DNA of 64,000 bases from JAPLST01 sp964397565 (GTDB lineage: Bacteria > Auribacterota > UBA3054 > JAPLST01), in contig CAYNJC010000001.1 in assembly GCA_964397565.1 (NCBI GenBank), forward strand, positions 124,001 through 188,000. Reading direction: 5' to 3'. A program made the translations under genes and the position numbers. This document shows, piece after piece, positions 16,198-25,040 of the stretch; position 1 is the first letter of the stretch; each line of letters begins with the position of its first letter. The notes below the pieces were generated by a model. That model was given only the letters and a program-made list of their open reading frames with translations, was not told the origin of the DNA and made no database searches.

Positions 16198-17569
16198 CCA
16201 CGATATTTGCCGCGCCACCGGCGCGCAACGCAGCGGCGCACCGGTCAGCGTCACCGGCGTCAGCACGGACAGCCGCACGGTGACGCGCGGGCAGTTGTAT
16301 GTCGCCTTGCGCGGCGCGCATTTTGACGGGCACACGTTTGTCGCGGAAGCAGCCGCGCGCGGGGCGGCGGCGGTGTTGGTGGCACGCAGCACGGCATGCG
16401 CGCTGCCGCACTACCTCGTGCCGGACACGCTGGCGGGCTATCAGGCGTTAAGCCGCCTGCATCGCGAACGCTTTTCCTTGCCCGTCGCGGCCATCACCGG
16501 CACCAACGGCAAGACCACGGTGAAGGAGATGACCGCGCGCATCCTGGCAGCGCGTGCGCCGGTGCTGGCCAGCGCACAGAATTTCAACAACCACATTGGT
16601 GTGCCGATGACCGTGCTGCGGCTGACGCCGACGCATCGCTACGCCGTCATCGAAATGGGCATGAATCACGCCGGCGAGCTACGCACCCTGACGCACGTGG
16701 CGCAACCGACGGTCGCCGTGATCACCAATGCGGGGCGCGGCCATCTTGAGTTTTTCGCCGATCCCGCCGCCGTCGTCGCGGCCAAGCTTGAAGTACTCGA
16801 GGGCTTGTGCGCCCAGGGCGTGGCCATCCTGCCGTATGACAGTCCGTGGTACGTCCGGATGTACACCGCCGCCCGTGCGTATGCGGCGCGGATTGTGAGC
16901 GTCGGCACCCGGCCGGGCGCGGATGTGCGGGTGGCGGTTGAGCGGCTGACGCTGGACGCGACAGACTGCTGGGTGAGCATCGGTGCCGAACGCGTGGCCG
17001 TGCGGCTGCGCGTGCCGGGCGCGCACAACGCCGGCAATGCCGCCTTTGCCTGCGCCACCGCCCGCGCCCTCGAGCCGCAGTTGTCCTTGCCGGACATGGC
17101 CGAGGCCCTGCGCGATTTTGCGCCGCTGGCGTTGCGCTGCCAGTGCGAGACTATTGGCGGCGTGACGATCATCGCCGATTGCTACAATGCGAATCCGGAA
17201 TCGATGCAAGCCGCCTTGACCTTGCTGCGCGATGCCGAGGTGCCGGGACGACGCATCGCCGTGTTGGGCGACATGTGCGAGTTGGGCACCGCCAGTGCGG
17301 ACGCGCATCGCGAGTTGGGCGAGGCCAGCGCACACCATCGCCTGAATTTGTTGATCACCACTGGCGTGGGCGGCCATCTGATCGCCGCCGCGGCTCTTGC
17401 CGCGGGCATGAATAACGGCAGTGTCCAGGCCTGCGCCACGGCTGCGGATGCCGCCGCCGTCGCGCGCGCGTACGTGCAACCCGGCGACTGCATGTTGATC
17501 AAGGGCTCGCGCGCAATGCAGCTTGAGACCGTACTCGACGCGCTGCGCACAACCGGGTCGCAGCCATGA
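16187..17569 (+). CDS. murF: UDP-MurNAc-tripeptide:D-Ala-D-Ala ligase
   Basis: 460 residues from a GTG (VFTDHDICRATGA) that overlaps the murE end and follows a GGAG; an upstream in-frame ATG at 16136 would lie wholly within murE. Motifs: GVSTDSRTV, AITGTNGKTTVKEM (near residue 102), VIEMGMNHAGEL, DCYNANPESMQAAL. It adds D-Ala-D-Ala to complete the pentapeptide. It is followed by the only long gap of the cluster, containing the structured element 17589-17726. Confidence 0.95.
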   Translation: MFTDHDICRATGAQRSGAPVSVTGVSTDSRTVTRGQLYVALRGAHFDGHTFVAEAAARGAAAVLVARSTACALPHYLVPDTLAGYQALSRLHRERFSLPVAAITGTNGKTTVKEMTARILAARAPVLASAQNFNNHIGVPMTVLRLTPTHRYAVIEMGMNHAGELRTLTHVAQPTVAVITNAGRGHLEFFADPAAVVAAKLEVLEGLCAQGVAILPYDSPWYVRMYTAARAYAARIVSVGTRPGADVRVAVERLTLDATDCWVSIGAERVAVRLRVPGAHNAGNAAFACATARALEPQLSLPDMAEALRDFAPLALRCQCETIGGVTIIADCYNANPESMQAALTLLRDAEVPGRRIAVLGDMCELGTASADAHRELGEASAHHRLNLLITTGVGGHLIAAAALAAGMNNGSVQACATAADAAAVARAYVQPGDCMLIKGSRAMQLETVLDALRTTGSQP

Positions 17570-17588
17570 CAACCTTTCGTGCATACAT

Positions 17589-17726
17589 ATCATTACAGGA
17601 CGTGATGGAGCACAGGCGCGCCATTCCCGCCTCCCTCCACACCGAAACCAAACACAAACCGCAGGCGCACCTGTCCCATCGCGCAGATGGTCCCTTGCAA
17701 CGAGGGACCATCATTCCTGTAATGAT
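17589..17726 (+). ncRNA. Candidate structured RNA (three-way junction) in the mraY leader
   Basis: Three helices can be drawn. P1: ATCATTACAGGA (17589-17600) pairs perfectly with TCCTGTAATGAT (17715-17726). P2: GATGG (17604-17608)/CCATC (17676-17680) continued by ACAGG (17612-17616)/CCTGT (17670-17674). P3: GATGGTCCCT (17686-17695)/AGGGACCATC (17703-17712) with a 7-nt loop. The 3' arm of P1 runs into TTTTCTTTT, and the mraY ribosome site GGAG is 23 nt further on. GATGG/CCATC occurs in both P2 and P3, so the partners can be exchanged. It could be a cis-regulatory RNA, or a MITE with 12-bp terminal repeats. Seen by eye only; no known family recognised. Confidence 0.6.
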
Positions 17727-17759
17727 TTTCTTTTCCCCACGTCACCTGTGGAGCATGCC

Positions 17760-18851
17760 ATGATGTATTTTCTGTATGTTCATTTGGTGGGCGTGCTGAA
17801 AGCGACCAATGTGCTGCGCTACATCACCGTCCGTGCGGGTGGCGCAGCCGTGACCGCGTTTGTGATCAGCATTCTGGTTGGGCCACACTTGATTCGCTGG
17901 TTGTATCGGCTGAAAGTCGGCCAGGAGATTCGCAAGGATGAATGCCCGCCGCTGCACTTGATTCACAAGAACAAGCAGGGCACGCCCACGATCGGCGGCT
18001 TGCTGATTATCACTACCGTTACTTGTGCCACGCTGCTGTGGGCGCGCTGGGACAATTTGTATGTCTGGCTGACCCTGGGCGTGTTCATCTGCCTCGGCGC
18101 GCTGGGTTTTGCCGATGACTATCTGAAGGTTCGCCGCAAACGCTCGCTGGGCTTGAATGCGCGCACCAAAGTATTCGTCCAATCATTGGTGGCACTGGCC
18201 GTCGCGGCCGTGCTGATTGGCATCGGTGAAACGACGCCGTTGTATGTGCCGCTGTACAAGTACGCCGTGATCCAAAATCTGGGACTGTGGTATGTGTTGC
18301 TGGCAATGCTGGTGATCGTCGGCTCATCAAATGCCGTCAATCTGACTGACGGCCTGGATGGGCTGGCGATCGGGACGGTGACGATTTGCGCACTGGCCTA
18401 CACCGTCTTGGCGTATGTCGCCGGGCATGCCGCAATCGCCAAGTATTTGTTCATCTTACACACGCCGCAGGCGGCCGAGCTGACCGTGTTTTGCGCCGCC
18501 CTGGTCGGCGCCGGCCTCGGCTTTCTGTGGTACAATGCGCATCCCGCAATGGTCTTCATGGGTGACACCGGCAGCTTGGCGTTGGGCGGCGCAATTGGGG
18601 TGGTGGCACTGCTGATCCGCAAGGAAGTGCTGTTGCTGGTCATCGGCGCGGTCTTCGCCCTTGAAGCGGTTTCGGTGATTTTGCAAGTGGCCTCGTTCCG
18701 CTTGCGCGACGGCAAGCGTATTTTCAGAATGGCGCCGATTCATCATCACTTTGAAATGCGCGGCTGGCCGGAGACCCGCGTCACCATTCGCTTTTGGATT
18801 TTGGCCCTGATCTGCGCCCTTATTGGCATTGCCAGCTTGAAACTGCAGTGA
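17760..18851 (+). CDS. mraY: Phospho-MurNAc-pentapeptide transferase
   Basis: 363 residues starting MMYFLYVHLV, with GGAG 6 nt before the ATG (17750-17753). Ten or so membrane helices. Family motifs: KQGTPTIGGLLI, FADDYLKV (catalytic Asp pair), NAVNLTDGLDGLAIG, FMGDTGSLALGG and APIHHHFEMRGW. It transfers phospho-MurNAc-pentapeptide to undecaprenyl phosphate, making lipid I in the inner membrane. The leader carries the candidate structured RNA, so mraY and downstream genes may be separately controlled. Confidence 0.95.
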   Translation: MMYFLYVHLVGVLKATNVLRYITVRAGGAAVTAFVISILVGPHLIRWLYRLKVGQEIRKDECPPLHLIHKNKQGTPTIGGLLIITTVTCATLLWARWDNLYVWLTLGVFICLGALGFADDYLKVRRKRSLGLNARTKVFVQSLVALAVAAVLIGIGETTPLYVPLYKYAVIQNLGLWYVLLAMLVIVGSSNAVNLTDGLDGLAIGTVTICALAYTVLAYVAGHAAIAKYLFILHTPQAAELTVFCAALVGAGLGFLWYNAHPAMVFMGDTGSLALGGAIGVVALLIRKEVLLLVIGAVFALEAVSVILQVASFRLRDGKRIFRMAPIHHHFEMRGWPETRVTIRFWILALICALIGIASLKLQ

Positions 18852-18888
18852 GGCCATGAACTGATGATGACCACCGCTTGACAAAACC

Positions 18889-20280
18889 ATGAACATCACC
18901 GTGATAGGGTTGGCGCGCAGTGGCTATGCGGCCGCGCAACTGGCGCAGCGGCTGGGCTACCATGTGCGTGTCTCGGACGGCTGCACCGGCGCGCATGTCA
19001 GCGCGGCCACGCGGCGCACGCTCGAAGAGCACGCCCAGGCGCTGCGCGCGCGCGGCATCTGGGTCGAGCTGGGCGCCCACACGCCCGCCTGTCTCGACGG
19101 CGCGACGTTGGTCGTCACCAGCCCCGGGGTGCCCGACAGCGCGCCGCCGCTAGAATGGGCGCGCCAGCGCAATTTGCCGATCATCAGTGAAATTGAATTC
19201 GCCGTGCGCCACACCACGGCGCGCATCGTCGCCATCACCGGCACCAATGGCAAGACCACGACCACCTCGCTGATCGGCCATATTCTCAGCACCGCCGGCA
19301 TGCCGGTCGTAGTGGCGGGCAATATCGGCCAAGCCTTGTCCGGCGTGGTTGAAGAGGCGACGGCCCAGCATACCGTGGTGCTCGAAATCAGCTCATTTCA
19401 ACTTGAAGCGGTGCAGACCTTCCGGCCGCATATCGCCGTCTGGCTGAATCTGACGCCCGATCATCTTGACCGCTACAAAACGATGCAGGCCTATGGCACG
19501 GCCAAGTCGCGCATTTTTCGCCGGATGACACATGACGACTGGGCCGTGCTCTGGCTGCATGACCGCGAGCTGGTCCTGCCGTATCTGAACGGCAATGACG
19601 TCCGCCGGGTCTGGCTGGACGAGCGCGGCCAATGGCGGCCCTCGCGCGCCGAGCCCTGCGGCGCCACGCTCGCCCACGGCGACTTGGTCACGCATGTCAA
19701 CGGCATGACCCAGACGCACGGGCGCATGGACGCCCTCCATCTGCATGGCGCGCACAATGCCGTCAATGTCCTGGCGGCCTGCGCCGTCGCGCGCATTTTG
19801 CATGTGCCGGCGCATGCCTTGGACGAGGCCCTGCGTTCGTTTCGCGGGCTGCCGCACCGGCTCGAACATGTCGCCGCGCGCAACGGCATCACCTTTGTGA
19901 ACGACTCCAAGGCGACCAATGTGGACGCGCTGATTAAAGCGCTTGACGCGCTGCCGGCGCCGATCACGCTCTTGGCCGGCGGCTACGACAAGGACAGTGA
20001 TTTCACGCCGGTGCTGCCCTGGCTGCGCGCCAAAGTGCCGCGCGCCGTTTTGTTCGGCGCGGCGCGCGAAAAGCTCGCGCACGTGTTTGCCGGGGCCACC
20101 ACGCTGGTCAGCGCCGACACCATGCAGGAGGCCGTGACCAAAGCCGTGCAGGGCGTGCCCAGCGGCACCACCGTCTTGCTGGCACCCGGCTGTGCCTCGT
20201 ATGACTGGTACAACGATTTTGAGGAACGCGGCGCCGACTTCCGCCGCTGTGTCCATCATTGCCTGGAGTCTCTTTGCTAA
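18889..20280 (+). CDS. murD: UDP-MurNAc-L-alanine:D-glutamate ligase
   Basis: 463 residues, usual length. Rossmann-like N-terminus (MNITVIGLARSGYAAAQLA), ATP motif AITGTNGKTTTTSLIGH (near residue 115), EISSFQLEAV, NLTPDHLDRY, FVNDSKATNVDA and LLAGGYDKDSDF. It adds D-Glu to UDP-MurNAc-L-Ala in the cytoplasm. It is separated by 20 nt from the inserted LysM gene. Confidence 0.95.
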   Translation: MNITVIGLARSGYAAAQLAQRLGYHVRVSDGCTGAHVSAATRRTLEEHAQALRARGIWVELGAHTPACLDGATLVVTSPGVPDSAPPLEWARQRNLPIISEIEFAVRHTTARIVAITGTNGKTTTTSLIGHILSTAGMPVVVAGNIGQALSGVVEEATAQHTVVLEISSFQLEAVQTFRPHIAVWLNLTPDHLDRYKTMQAYGTAKSRIFRRMTHDDWAVLWLHDRELVLPYLNGNDVRRVWLDERGQWRPSRAEPCGATLAHGDLVTHVNGMTQTHGRMDALHLHGAHNAVNVLAACAVARILHVPAHALDEALRSFRGLPHRLEHVAARNGITFVNDSKATNVDALIKALDALPAPITLLAGGYDKDSDFTPVLPWLRAKVPRAVLFGAAREKLAHVFAGATTLVSADTMQEAVTKAVQGVPSGTTVLLAPGCASYDWYNDFEERGADFRRCVHHCLESLC

Positions 20281-20300
20281 CCGTACGTGAGGTGTATTCA

Positions 20301-21350
20301 ATGAAAACATTGCATTCGTATCTACTCTTCTCATTTCTGGCACTGTGCGCGCTGCTGTGCAGTAGCTGTGCCAAAGACACGACCCGCAGCGATATCGCCC
20401 TGGAAATGACCGAAGAGGACAGTGTCGAGGCCATTATTGACCAGGATCTGCTGACCGCCGGCTCCACCGCCATTGATGTCAGCGAAACCGCCGGCAAGAC
20501 CACCTCGGATGTCTCGGTCGCCTATGTGGACGAGGTCGATTTGCAAAAGCCCGTCCTGGTCGAGACCGATGAATCTCTGCGCGGCGACGCCGCGCGCGGG
20601 ACCGGCACCACTCCCGGCACGGATGCCACCATGATGCCGCCGCTGACCGAGGGCGCCATCACCGGCGCCGATCTGCCCGACGCCGCCGGCAGCGGCGCCA
20701 TCGCCGGCAGCGCCTCGCCGGATGCAGACTTGGCGCGGCTGGCCGAAGAGGCCCGCAGTCCAGCCTTGCCCGCGACCGGCATGTCGCTCGAATCGCCGCA
20801 GCGATATGCCCCGGGCAGCGCGAGCGAACCCATTGCGGTGCGCCCGCCCGGCAGCGGGTATGCGGCCTCCTATTACCGCACCGATCAGTTGCCGGCCAGC
20901 TATCCGCGCCACACGGTGCAGCGCGGTGATTCGCTCTGGTCCGTCAGCAAGAAATATGGCTGCTCAATCAGTGAGCTGGCCGCGGCCAACGGCATCAGCC
21001 GCGGTTCGATTCTCAGTGTTGGCCAATCGCTGCTCATTCCGGTCAGCAAATCTCCGGCGCAGCCGGCCGCCAGCACGACTGACACAACCACACCCGGGGC
21101 CGCGCCGACAACCGCGTTGCAGCCCGCCACCACCACGACGGAGCAGCCCGCCACGCCTGACGGCACGGCCACGCCCGCGCCGCGGGCCGGCGCGTATGAG
21201 ACCGAATATTACACGGTTCAGCAAGGCGATTCGTATTGGAAGATTGCGCGCCAGTATGGCGTCACCAGCACCGAACTGATGTCCCTCAACGACACCAGCG
21301 ATTCGCGCTTGAAGATTGGCCAGAAAGTTCTCGTGCCCAAGAAACAATGA
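20301..21350 (+). CDS. LysM-repeat lipoprotein in the dcw cluster
   Basis: 349 residues from MKTLHSYLLF; the ATG at 20301 precedes a hydrophobic signal ending LLCSSC, a somewhat atypical lipobox (predicted lipid at Cys). An acidic, low-complexity Thr/Ala/Pro-rich region follows, then two LysM domains: HTVQRGDSLWSVSKKYG...ILSVGQSLLIP (about residues 203-250) and YTVQQGDSYWKIARQYG...LKIGQKVLVP (about 302-347), joined by a Thr/Pro linker. LysM binds N-acetylglucosamine in peptidoglycan. Its TGA overlaps ftsW (ATGA), implying coordinated synthesis with division proteins. Confidence 0.88.
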   Translation: MKTLHSYLLFSFLALCALLCSSCAKDTTRSDIALEMTEEDSVEAIIDQDLLTAGSTAIDVSETAGKTTSDVSVAYVDEVDLQKPVLVETDESLRGDAARGTGTTPGTDATMMPPLTEGAITGADLPDAAGSGAIAGSASPDADLARLAEEARSPALPATGMSLESPQRYAPGSASEPIAVRPPGSGYAASYYRTDQLPASYPRHTVQRGDSLWSVSKKYGCSISELAAANGISRGSILSVGQSLLIPVSKSPAQPAASTTDTTTPGAAPTTALQPATTTTEQPATPDGTATPAPRAGAYETEYYTVQQGDSYWKIARQYGVTSTELMSLNDTSDSRLKIGQKVLVPKKQ

Positions 21351-22504
21351 CCACCGCGCGTATCCAGGGGCGTTGGCTGCCCGAACTGTTTGTCGCCATC
21401 GTGCTGGTGCTCGTGGCCTACGGCGCGCTGATCACCTACACCACCAGCGTCTACTACGCACAAGATGTGTTTGGCAACCGCCTGTACTTCTTGCAGCGCG
21501 AGCTGCTGTGGGTCGCGTTGGGCGTGCTGGCAGCACTCGTGGCCTTTTGCGTGCACTACCAAGTGGTGCAGAAGCTGAGTACCTTTTTGTTTCTGGCGAC
21601 CATCGCGCTGCTGGTACTGGTCCTGCTGCCCGGCGTCGGCCGGTCGGTGAACAACGCCGCGCGCTGGCTGCCATTCGCCGGTTTCACGCTGCAACCGTCG
21701 GAAGTGGCCAAATATACACTGATCATTTTTGTGGCCAAATGGCTGAGTGTGCGGCGCCGGCACGTCCATCGCTTTTTCCGCAATACCGTGCTCCTGCTGG
21801 CGCTGGTCGCCGTGCCCCTGGGTCTTATTTTGAAAGAGCCGGATCTTGGCACCCCGGTGGTGATCGGCGCAACCGTGCTGATCATGCTGTTTGTCGGCGG
21901 CGTGCCGTGGCGCCACTTGCTGTGGATCGGCCTGAGCGCGATTCCGCCGCTGGTGGCACTGGTCTGGCTGGTCCCCTATCGCATGCAACGGCTGATCGTG
22001 TTTCTCAATCCGGATGCTGATCCATTGAACACCGGCTTCCAGATTCGGCAGTCATTGATCGCGATCGGTTCGGGAAAAATCAATGGTTTGGGCCTGGGCA
22101 TGTCCGTCCAAAAAATGCATTTTCTGCCGGAAGCACACACTGATTTCGCCTTCGCCATCATCGGCGAGGAACTCGGCTTTGTCGGCGCAGCCATGACGAT
22201 CTTGCTGTTCTTGCTGTTTTTCTACACGATGTACCGCTTGACCCTGCACATTCAAGATTTGTTCGGGCACTTGGTGGCGGTCGGCATTATGAGCATACTG
22301 GCACTGCAAACGATCATCAACATCGGGGTCGTGACCGGCTGCCTGCCGACCAAAGGCTTGGCCCTGCCGTTCATCAGCTACGGCGGTTCAAGTTTGGTTA
22401 TCACCTTGGCGGCGTGCGGGCTGCTGCTGAACATTGCGCATAACCAACGCAACTTGCGCGTGGACACGGGGGCCACACGTGGCTATGACGAGACCATCGT
22501 GTAA
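21347..22504 (+). CDS. ftsW: Septal peptidoglycan polymerase FtsW (SEDS)
   Basis: 385 residues from MTTARIQGRW, overlapping the LysM gene by 4 bp; longer in-frame starts would lie in the LysM domain. About ten membrane helices. SEDS signatures: FLQRELLW, LQPSEVAKYTLIIF, LKEPDLGTPVVIG, LPEAHTDFAFAIIGEELGF and LPFISYGGSSLV. It polymerises lipid II glycan strands at the septum with FtsI. Confidence 0.95.
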   Translation: MTTARIQGRWLPELFVAIVLVLVAYGALITYTTSVYYAQDVFGNRLYFLQRELLWVALGVLAALVAFCVHYQVVQKLSTFLFLATIALLVLVLLPGVGRSVNNAARWLPFAGFTLQPSEVAKYTLIIFVAKWLSVRRRHVHRFFRNTVLLLALVAVPLGLILKEPDLGTPVVIGATVLIMLFVGGVPWRHLLWIGLSAIPPLVALVWLVPYRMQRLIVFLNPDADPLNTGFQIRQSLIAIGSGKINGLGLGMSVQKMHFLPEAHTDFAFAIIGEELGFVGAAMTILLFLLFFYTMYRLTLHIQDLFGHLVAVGIMSILALQTIINIGVVTGCLPTKGLALPFISYGGSSLVITLAACGLLLNIAHNQRNLRVDTGATRGYDETIV

Positions 22505-23633
22505 TGCCACGGTCACGCGCTGCTTGATTGCCGGCGGCGGCACGGGCGGGCACATCACACCGGCGCTGGCCTTGTGCGAGACCTTGCAGGGCCGCGATCC
22601 GCGGGCGCAGGTCTGGTATTGTGGGCGGCCGGGTTCGCTGGAACACGAGCTGGTGCGCGCGCATGGCATCAGTTACAAATTCGTCTGCGCGGCGCCACCG
22701 GCATGCGGTCTCTGGTCGGCATTGCGCTGCGCGGTCATGATGCTGATCGGCTTCGTGCAAAGTGTTGTGCTGATCATCAAGTGCGCGCCGCAAGTGATCA
22801 TTGGATTTGGCGGTTACACGGCCGTGCCGCCCTTGCTGGCCGGCCTTTTGTTACGGCGCCAGGTCGTCGTGCATGAAGCCAATGTGTTGCCCGGCAAAGC
22901 CGTGCGCTTGTTGGTGCGGGCCGGCGCGCAATTGGCCTACGGCCTCGCGCCGCGCGACCATGAACCGGCCCTGACGAAAGCCTGGCAACGCCTGCGCACA
23001 CGCGCGACTTTCACCGGCAACCCTTTGCGGCAGGCCTTTCTGGAGGCGACCGCCGCCCACGGCCGCGCGCTCACCGGTTTCGCGCCCGACGCCGTCGTCC
23101 TGATGACCTTGGGCGGCAGTCAAGGCTCACGCATGCTGAATACCTGCGTGCCGGATATGGTGCGGCGGCTGCTGCCCGTGCTGCCGCATCTCCACGTGAT
23201 ACACATTACCGGCCTCGCCGATGCCGATCAGGTGCGCAAGGCCTATCAGACCTTGCACGTGCCGCAGTTTGTCGTCAGTTACAGCACCGCCATCGGCGCC
23301 TTGTTTCGCAGCGCCACGCTGGTGATCGCGCGGGCCGGCGCACTGACGGTCAGCGAGTTGTGCGTCTGCGGTGTGCCGGCCATTCTGGTCCCCTTTCCGC
23401 ACGCCGCCGACAATCACCAGGAACACAATGCCCGCGTCCTCAGTGACGCCGGCGGCGCAATCTTGTTGCGCGAAGCCGGGCTGACACCCGCGCGCTTGGC
23501 GGAAACGGCCGGCGCATTGCTGGCCGCGCCGGCACGCCGCGCGGCCATGCGCGCCGCGCTCCAATCTCTGGCGGTGCCGGATGCCGCCCAACGGTTAGCC
23601 ACGCTCCTTGAAACATGTCACGCGACCTCGTAA
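22485..23633 (+). CDS. murG: Lipid II synthase MurG
   Basis: 382 residues from an ATG at 22485 inside the end of ftsW; in-frame TTG at 22533 is an alternative. N-terminal glycine-rich CLIAGGGTGGHITPALAL, FGGYTAVPPLLAG, VVHEANVLPGKAVR, TGNPLR, LGGSQGSRMLN and the UDP-GlcNAc-binding RAGALTVSELCVCGVPAILVP (motif about residues 285-305) identify it. It adds GlcNAc to lipid I at the inner face of the membrane. It overlaps murC by 19 bp. Confidence 0.93.
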   Translation: MTRPSCNATVTRCLIAGGGTGGHITPALALCETLQGRDPRAQVWYCGRPGSLEHELVRAHGISYKFVCAAPPACGLWSALRCAVMMLIGFVQSVVLIIKCAPQVIIGFGGYTAVPPLLAGLLLRRQVVVHEANVLPGKAVRLLVRAGAQLAYGLAPRDHEPALTKAWQRLRTRATFTGNPLRQAFLEATAAHGRALTGFAPDAVVLMTLGGSQGSRMLNTCVPDMVRRLLPVLPHLHVIHITGLADADQVRKAYQTLHVPQFVVSYSTAIGALFRSATLVIARAGALTVSELCVCGVPAILVPFPHAADNHQEHNARVLSDAGGAILLREAGLTPARLAETAGALLAAPARRAAMRAALQSLAVPDAAQRLATLLETCHATS

Positions 23634-25027
23634 CTGTTGATCTGCACGCCCTGCCGCAGCCCTGCGCCGGCCGCCGCTATTTCCTGTGCGGCCTCGGTGG
23701 CGCGGGCATGAATCCGCTGGCGCACGTGCTCGCCGCGCGGGGTGTCGCCGTCGCCGGCAGCGACGCCTGCGCCCAGAAATCAACCGCGATGCTGAGTGCG
23801 GCCGGCATTTCCTGCGCGCTCGGCCATGCGGCCGATCAGGTGCGCGGCGCGGATGTCTTTGTCTACAGCAGCGCCATCGCCGATGACAATCCCGAATTTC
23901 AGTATGCGCGCGACCATAACATTCCCTGTCTGCATCGCGCCCACGTCCTGGCCCAATTGGTCAACCACGCGCACGGCATCACCGTCGCCGGCACCCACGG
24001 CAAGACCACCACGACCGCGTTGATCGCGCTGATTCTCACCGAGGCCGGGCTTGATCCCACCGCTGTCGTCGGCGGCTTTGTGCCCGCGTTCAATGGCTAC
24101 CACCGCCTTGGTCATGCTGATTGGTTCGTCGTCGAGACCGATGAAAGTGACGGCTCATTTCAATTGTTCGATTCGACGCTGGCCGTGTTGCTGAATATTG
24201 ATGCCGACCATTTGGACTACTATCCCGACCTCGCAGCGATTGAAGCCGCGTGCGCCCGCTATGTTGCGCGCATCAAGCCCGGCGGCACCTTGGTCTACAA
24301 CGCCGATGACGCGCACGCAACCGCTGTGGCCGCACGCGCGCCGCTGCATGTTGCCCGCCTGGCCTGCAGTTGCACCAGTCCGGCGTCCTTTCGCGCGCAG
24401 GTCGTGGCGCTGCAGCCATGGTCTTCAGAATTTTCGGTCAGCGAGGCAGGCGCAACCTATCCCGTCACCGTGGGCGTGCCCGGCCAGCACAATGTCAGCA
24501 ATGCGTTGCAGGCGCTTGCCGCCGCGCGCAGCAGCGGCGCATCCGTTGCGGCAGTCCAGCGCGCCTGCGCCGCGTTTCACGGCGTCGAGCGCCGCTTTCA
24601 AATGCTGGGCACGTGCCAGGGCGCGACCATTGTGGATGACTATGCCCACCATCCGCGCGAGATCGAGGCGACCTTGCGCGCCGCCCGCGCACTCGGCCAG
24701 CCGCTGCTGGTGGTGTTCCAGCCGCATCGTTTCTCACGCACCCAAAAACTGCTGGATGAGTTTGTGTGTGTCCTCGGCGGCCTTGACCGGCTGATCTTGA
24801 CCGATATTTTTGGCGCCAGCGAAACGCCCGGCACCGTCACCGGCGGCACTCTCTATGACCGCGTCCGGGCTGTCGCGCCGCACACCCAGTATGTCGCCGA
24901 TATCGCCGCCGTGCCGGACGCCGTGCAGCGCGCGTGTCGGCCCGGCGACCTGGTCTTGTTCCTGGGCGCCGGCACCATTTCCGCCGCCGCGCATCAGCTC
25001 ATTGCATCACCCGCCGCTGTGCACTAG
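23615..25027 (+). CDS. murC: UDP-N-acetylmuramate:L-alanine ligase
   Basis: 470 residues. GLGGAGMNPLAHVL at the N-terminus, ATP motif VAGTHGKTTTTALIA (near residue 124; GTHGKT is typical of MurC rather than GTNGKT), VVETDESDGSFQ, LNIDADHLDYY, VDDYAHHPREIEATL and FQPHRFSRT. It performs the first peptide addition. In many bacteria murB and ddl follow; here the next gene is ftsQ, 13 nt away. Confidence 0.95.
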   Translation: MSRDLVTVDLHALPQPCAGRRYFLCGLGGAGMNPLAHVLAARGVAVAGSDACAQKSTAMLSAAGISCALGHAADQVRGADVFVYSSAIADDNPEFQYARDHNIPCLHRAHVLAQLVNHAHGITVAGTHGKTTTTALIALILTEAGLDPTAVVGGFVPAFNGYHRLGHADWFVVETDESDGSFQLFDSTLAVLLNIDADHLDYYPDLAAIEAACARYVARIKPGGTLVYNADDAHATAVAARAPLHVARLACSCTSPASFRAQVVALQPWSSEFSVSEAGATYPVTVGVPGQHNVSNALQALAAARSSGASVAAVQRACAAFHGVERRFQMLGTCQGATIVDDYAHHPREIEATLRAARALGQPLLVVFQPHRFSRTQKLLDEFVCVLGGLDRLILTDIFGASETPGTVTGGTLYDRVRAVAPHTQYVADIAAVPDAVQRACRPGDLVLFLGAGTISAAAHQLIASPAAVH

Positions 25028-25040
25028 GAGGACCCAGCCC

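Noticed and set aside
14941..16392. 483-codon minus-strand frame opposite murE
   Set aside because: Shadow of murE; no domain, no ribosome site.
17523..17759. Longer N-terminus for MraY
   Set aside because: It would translate the end of murF and the structured element; the ATG at 17760 has a proper GGAG.
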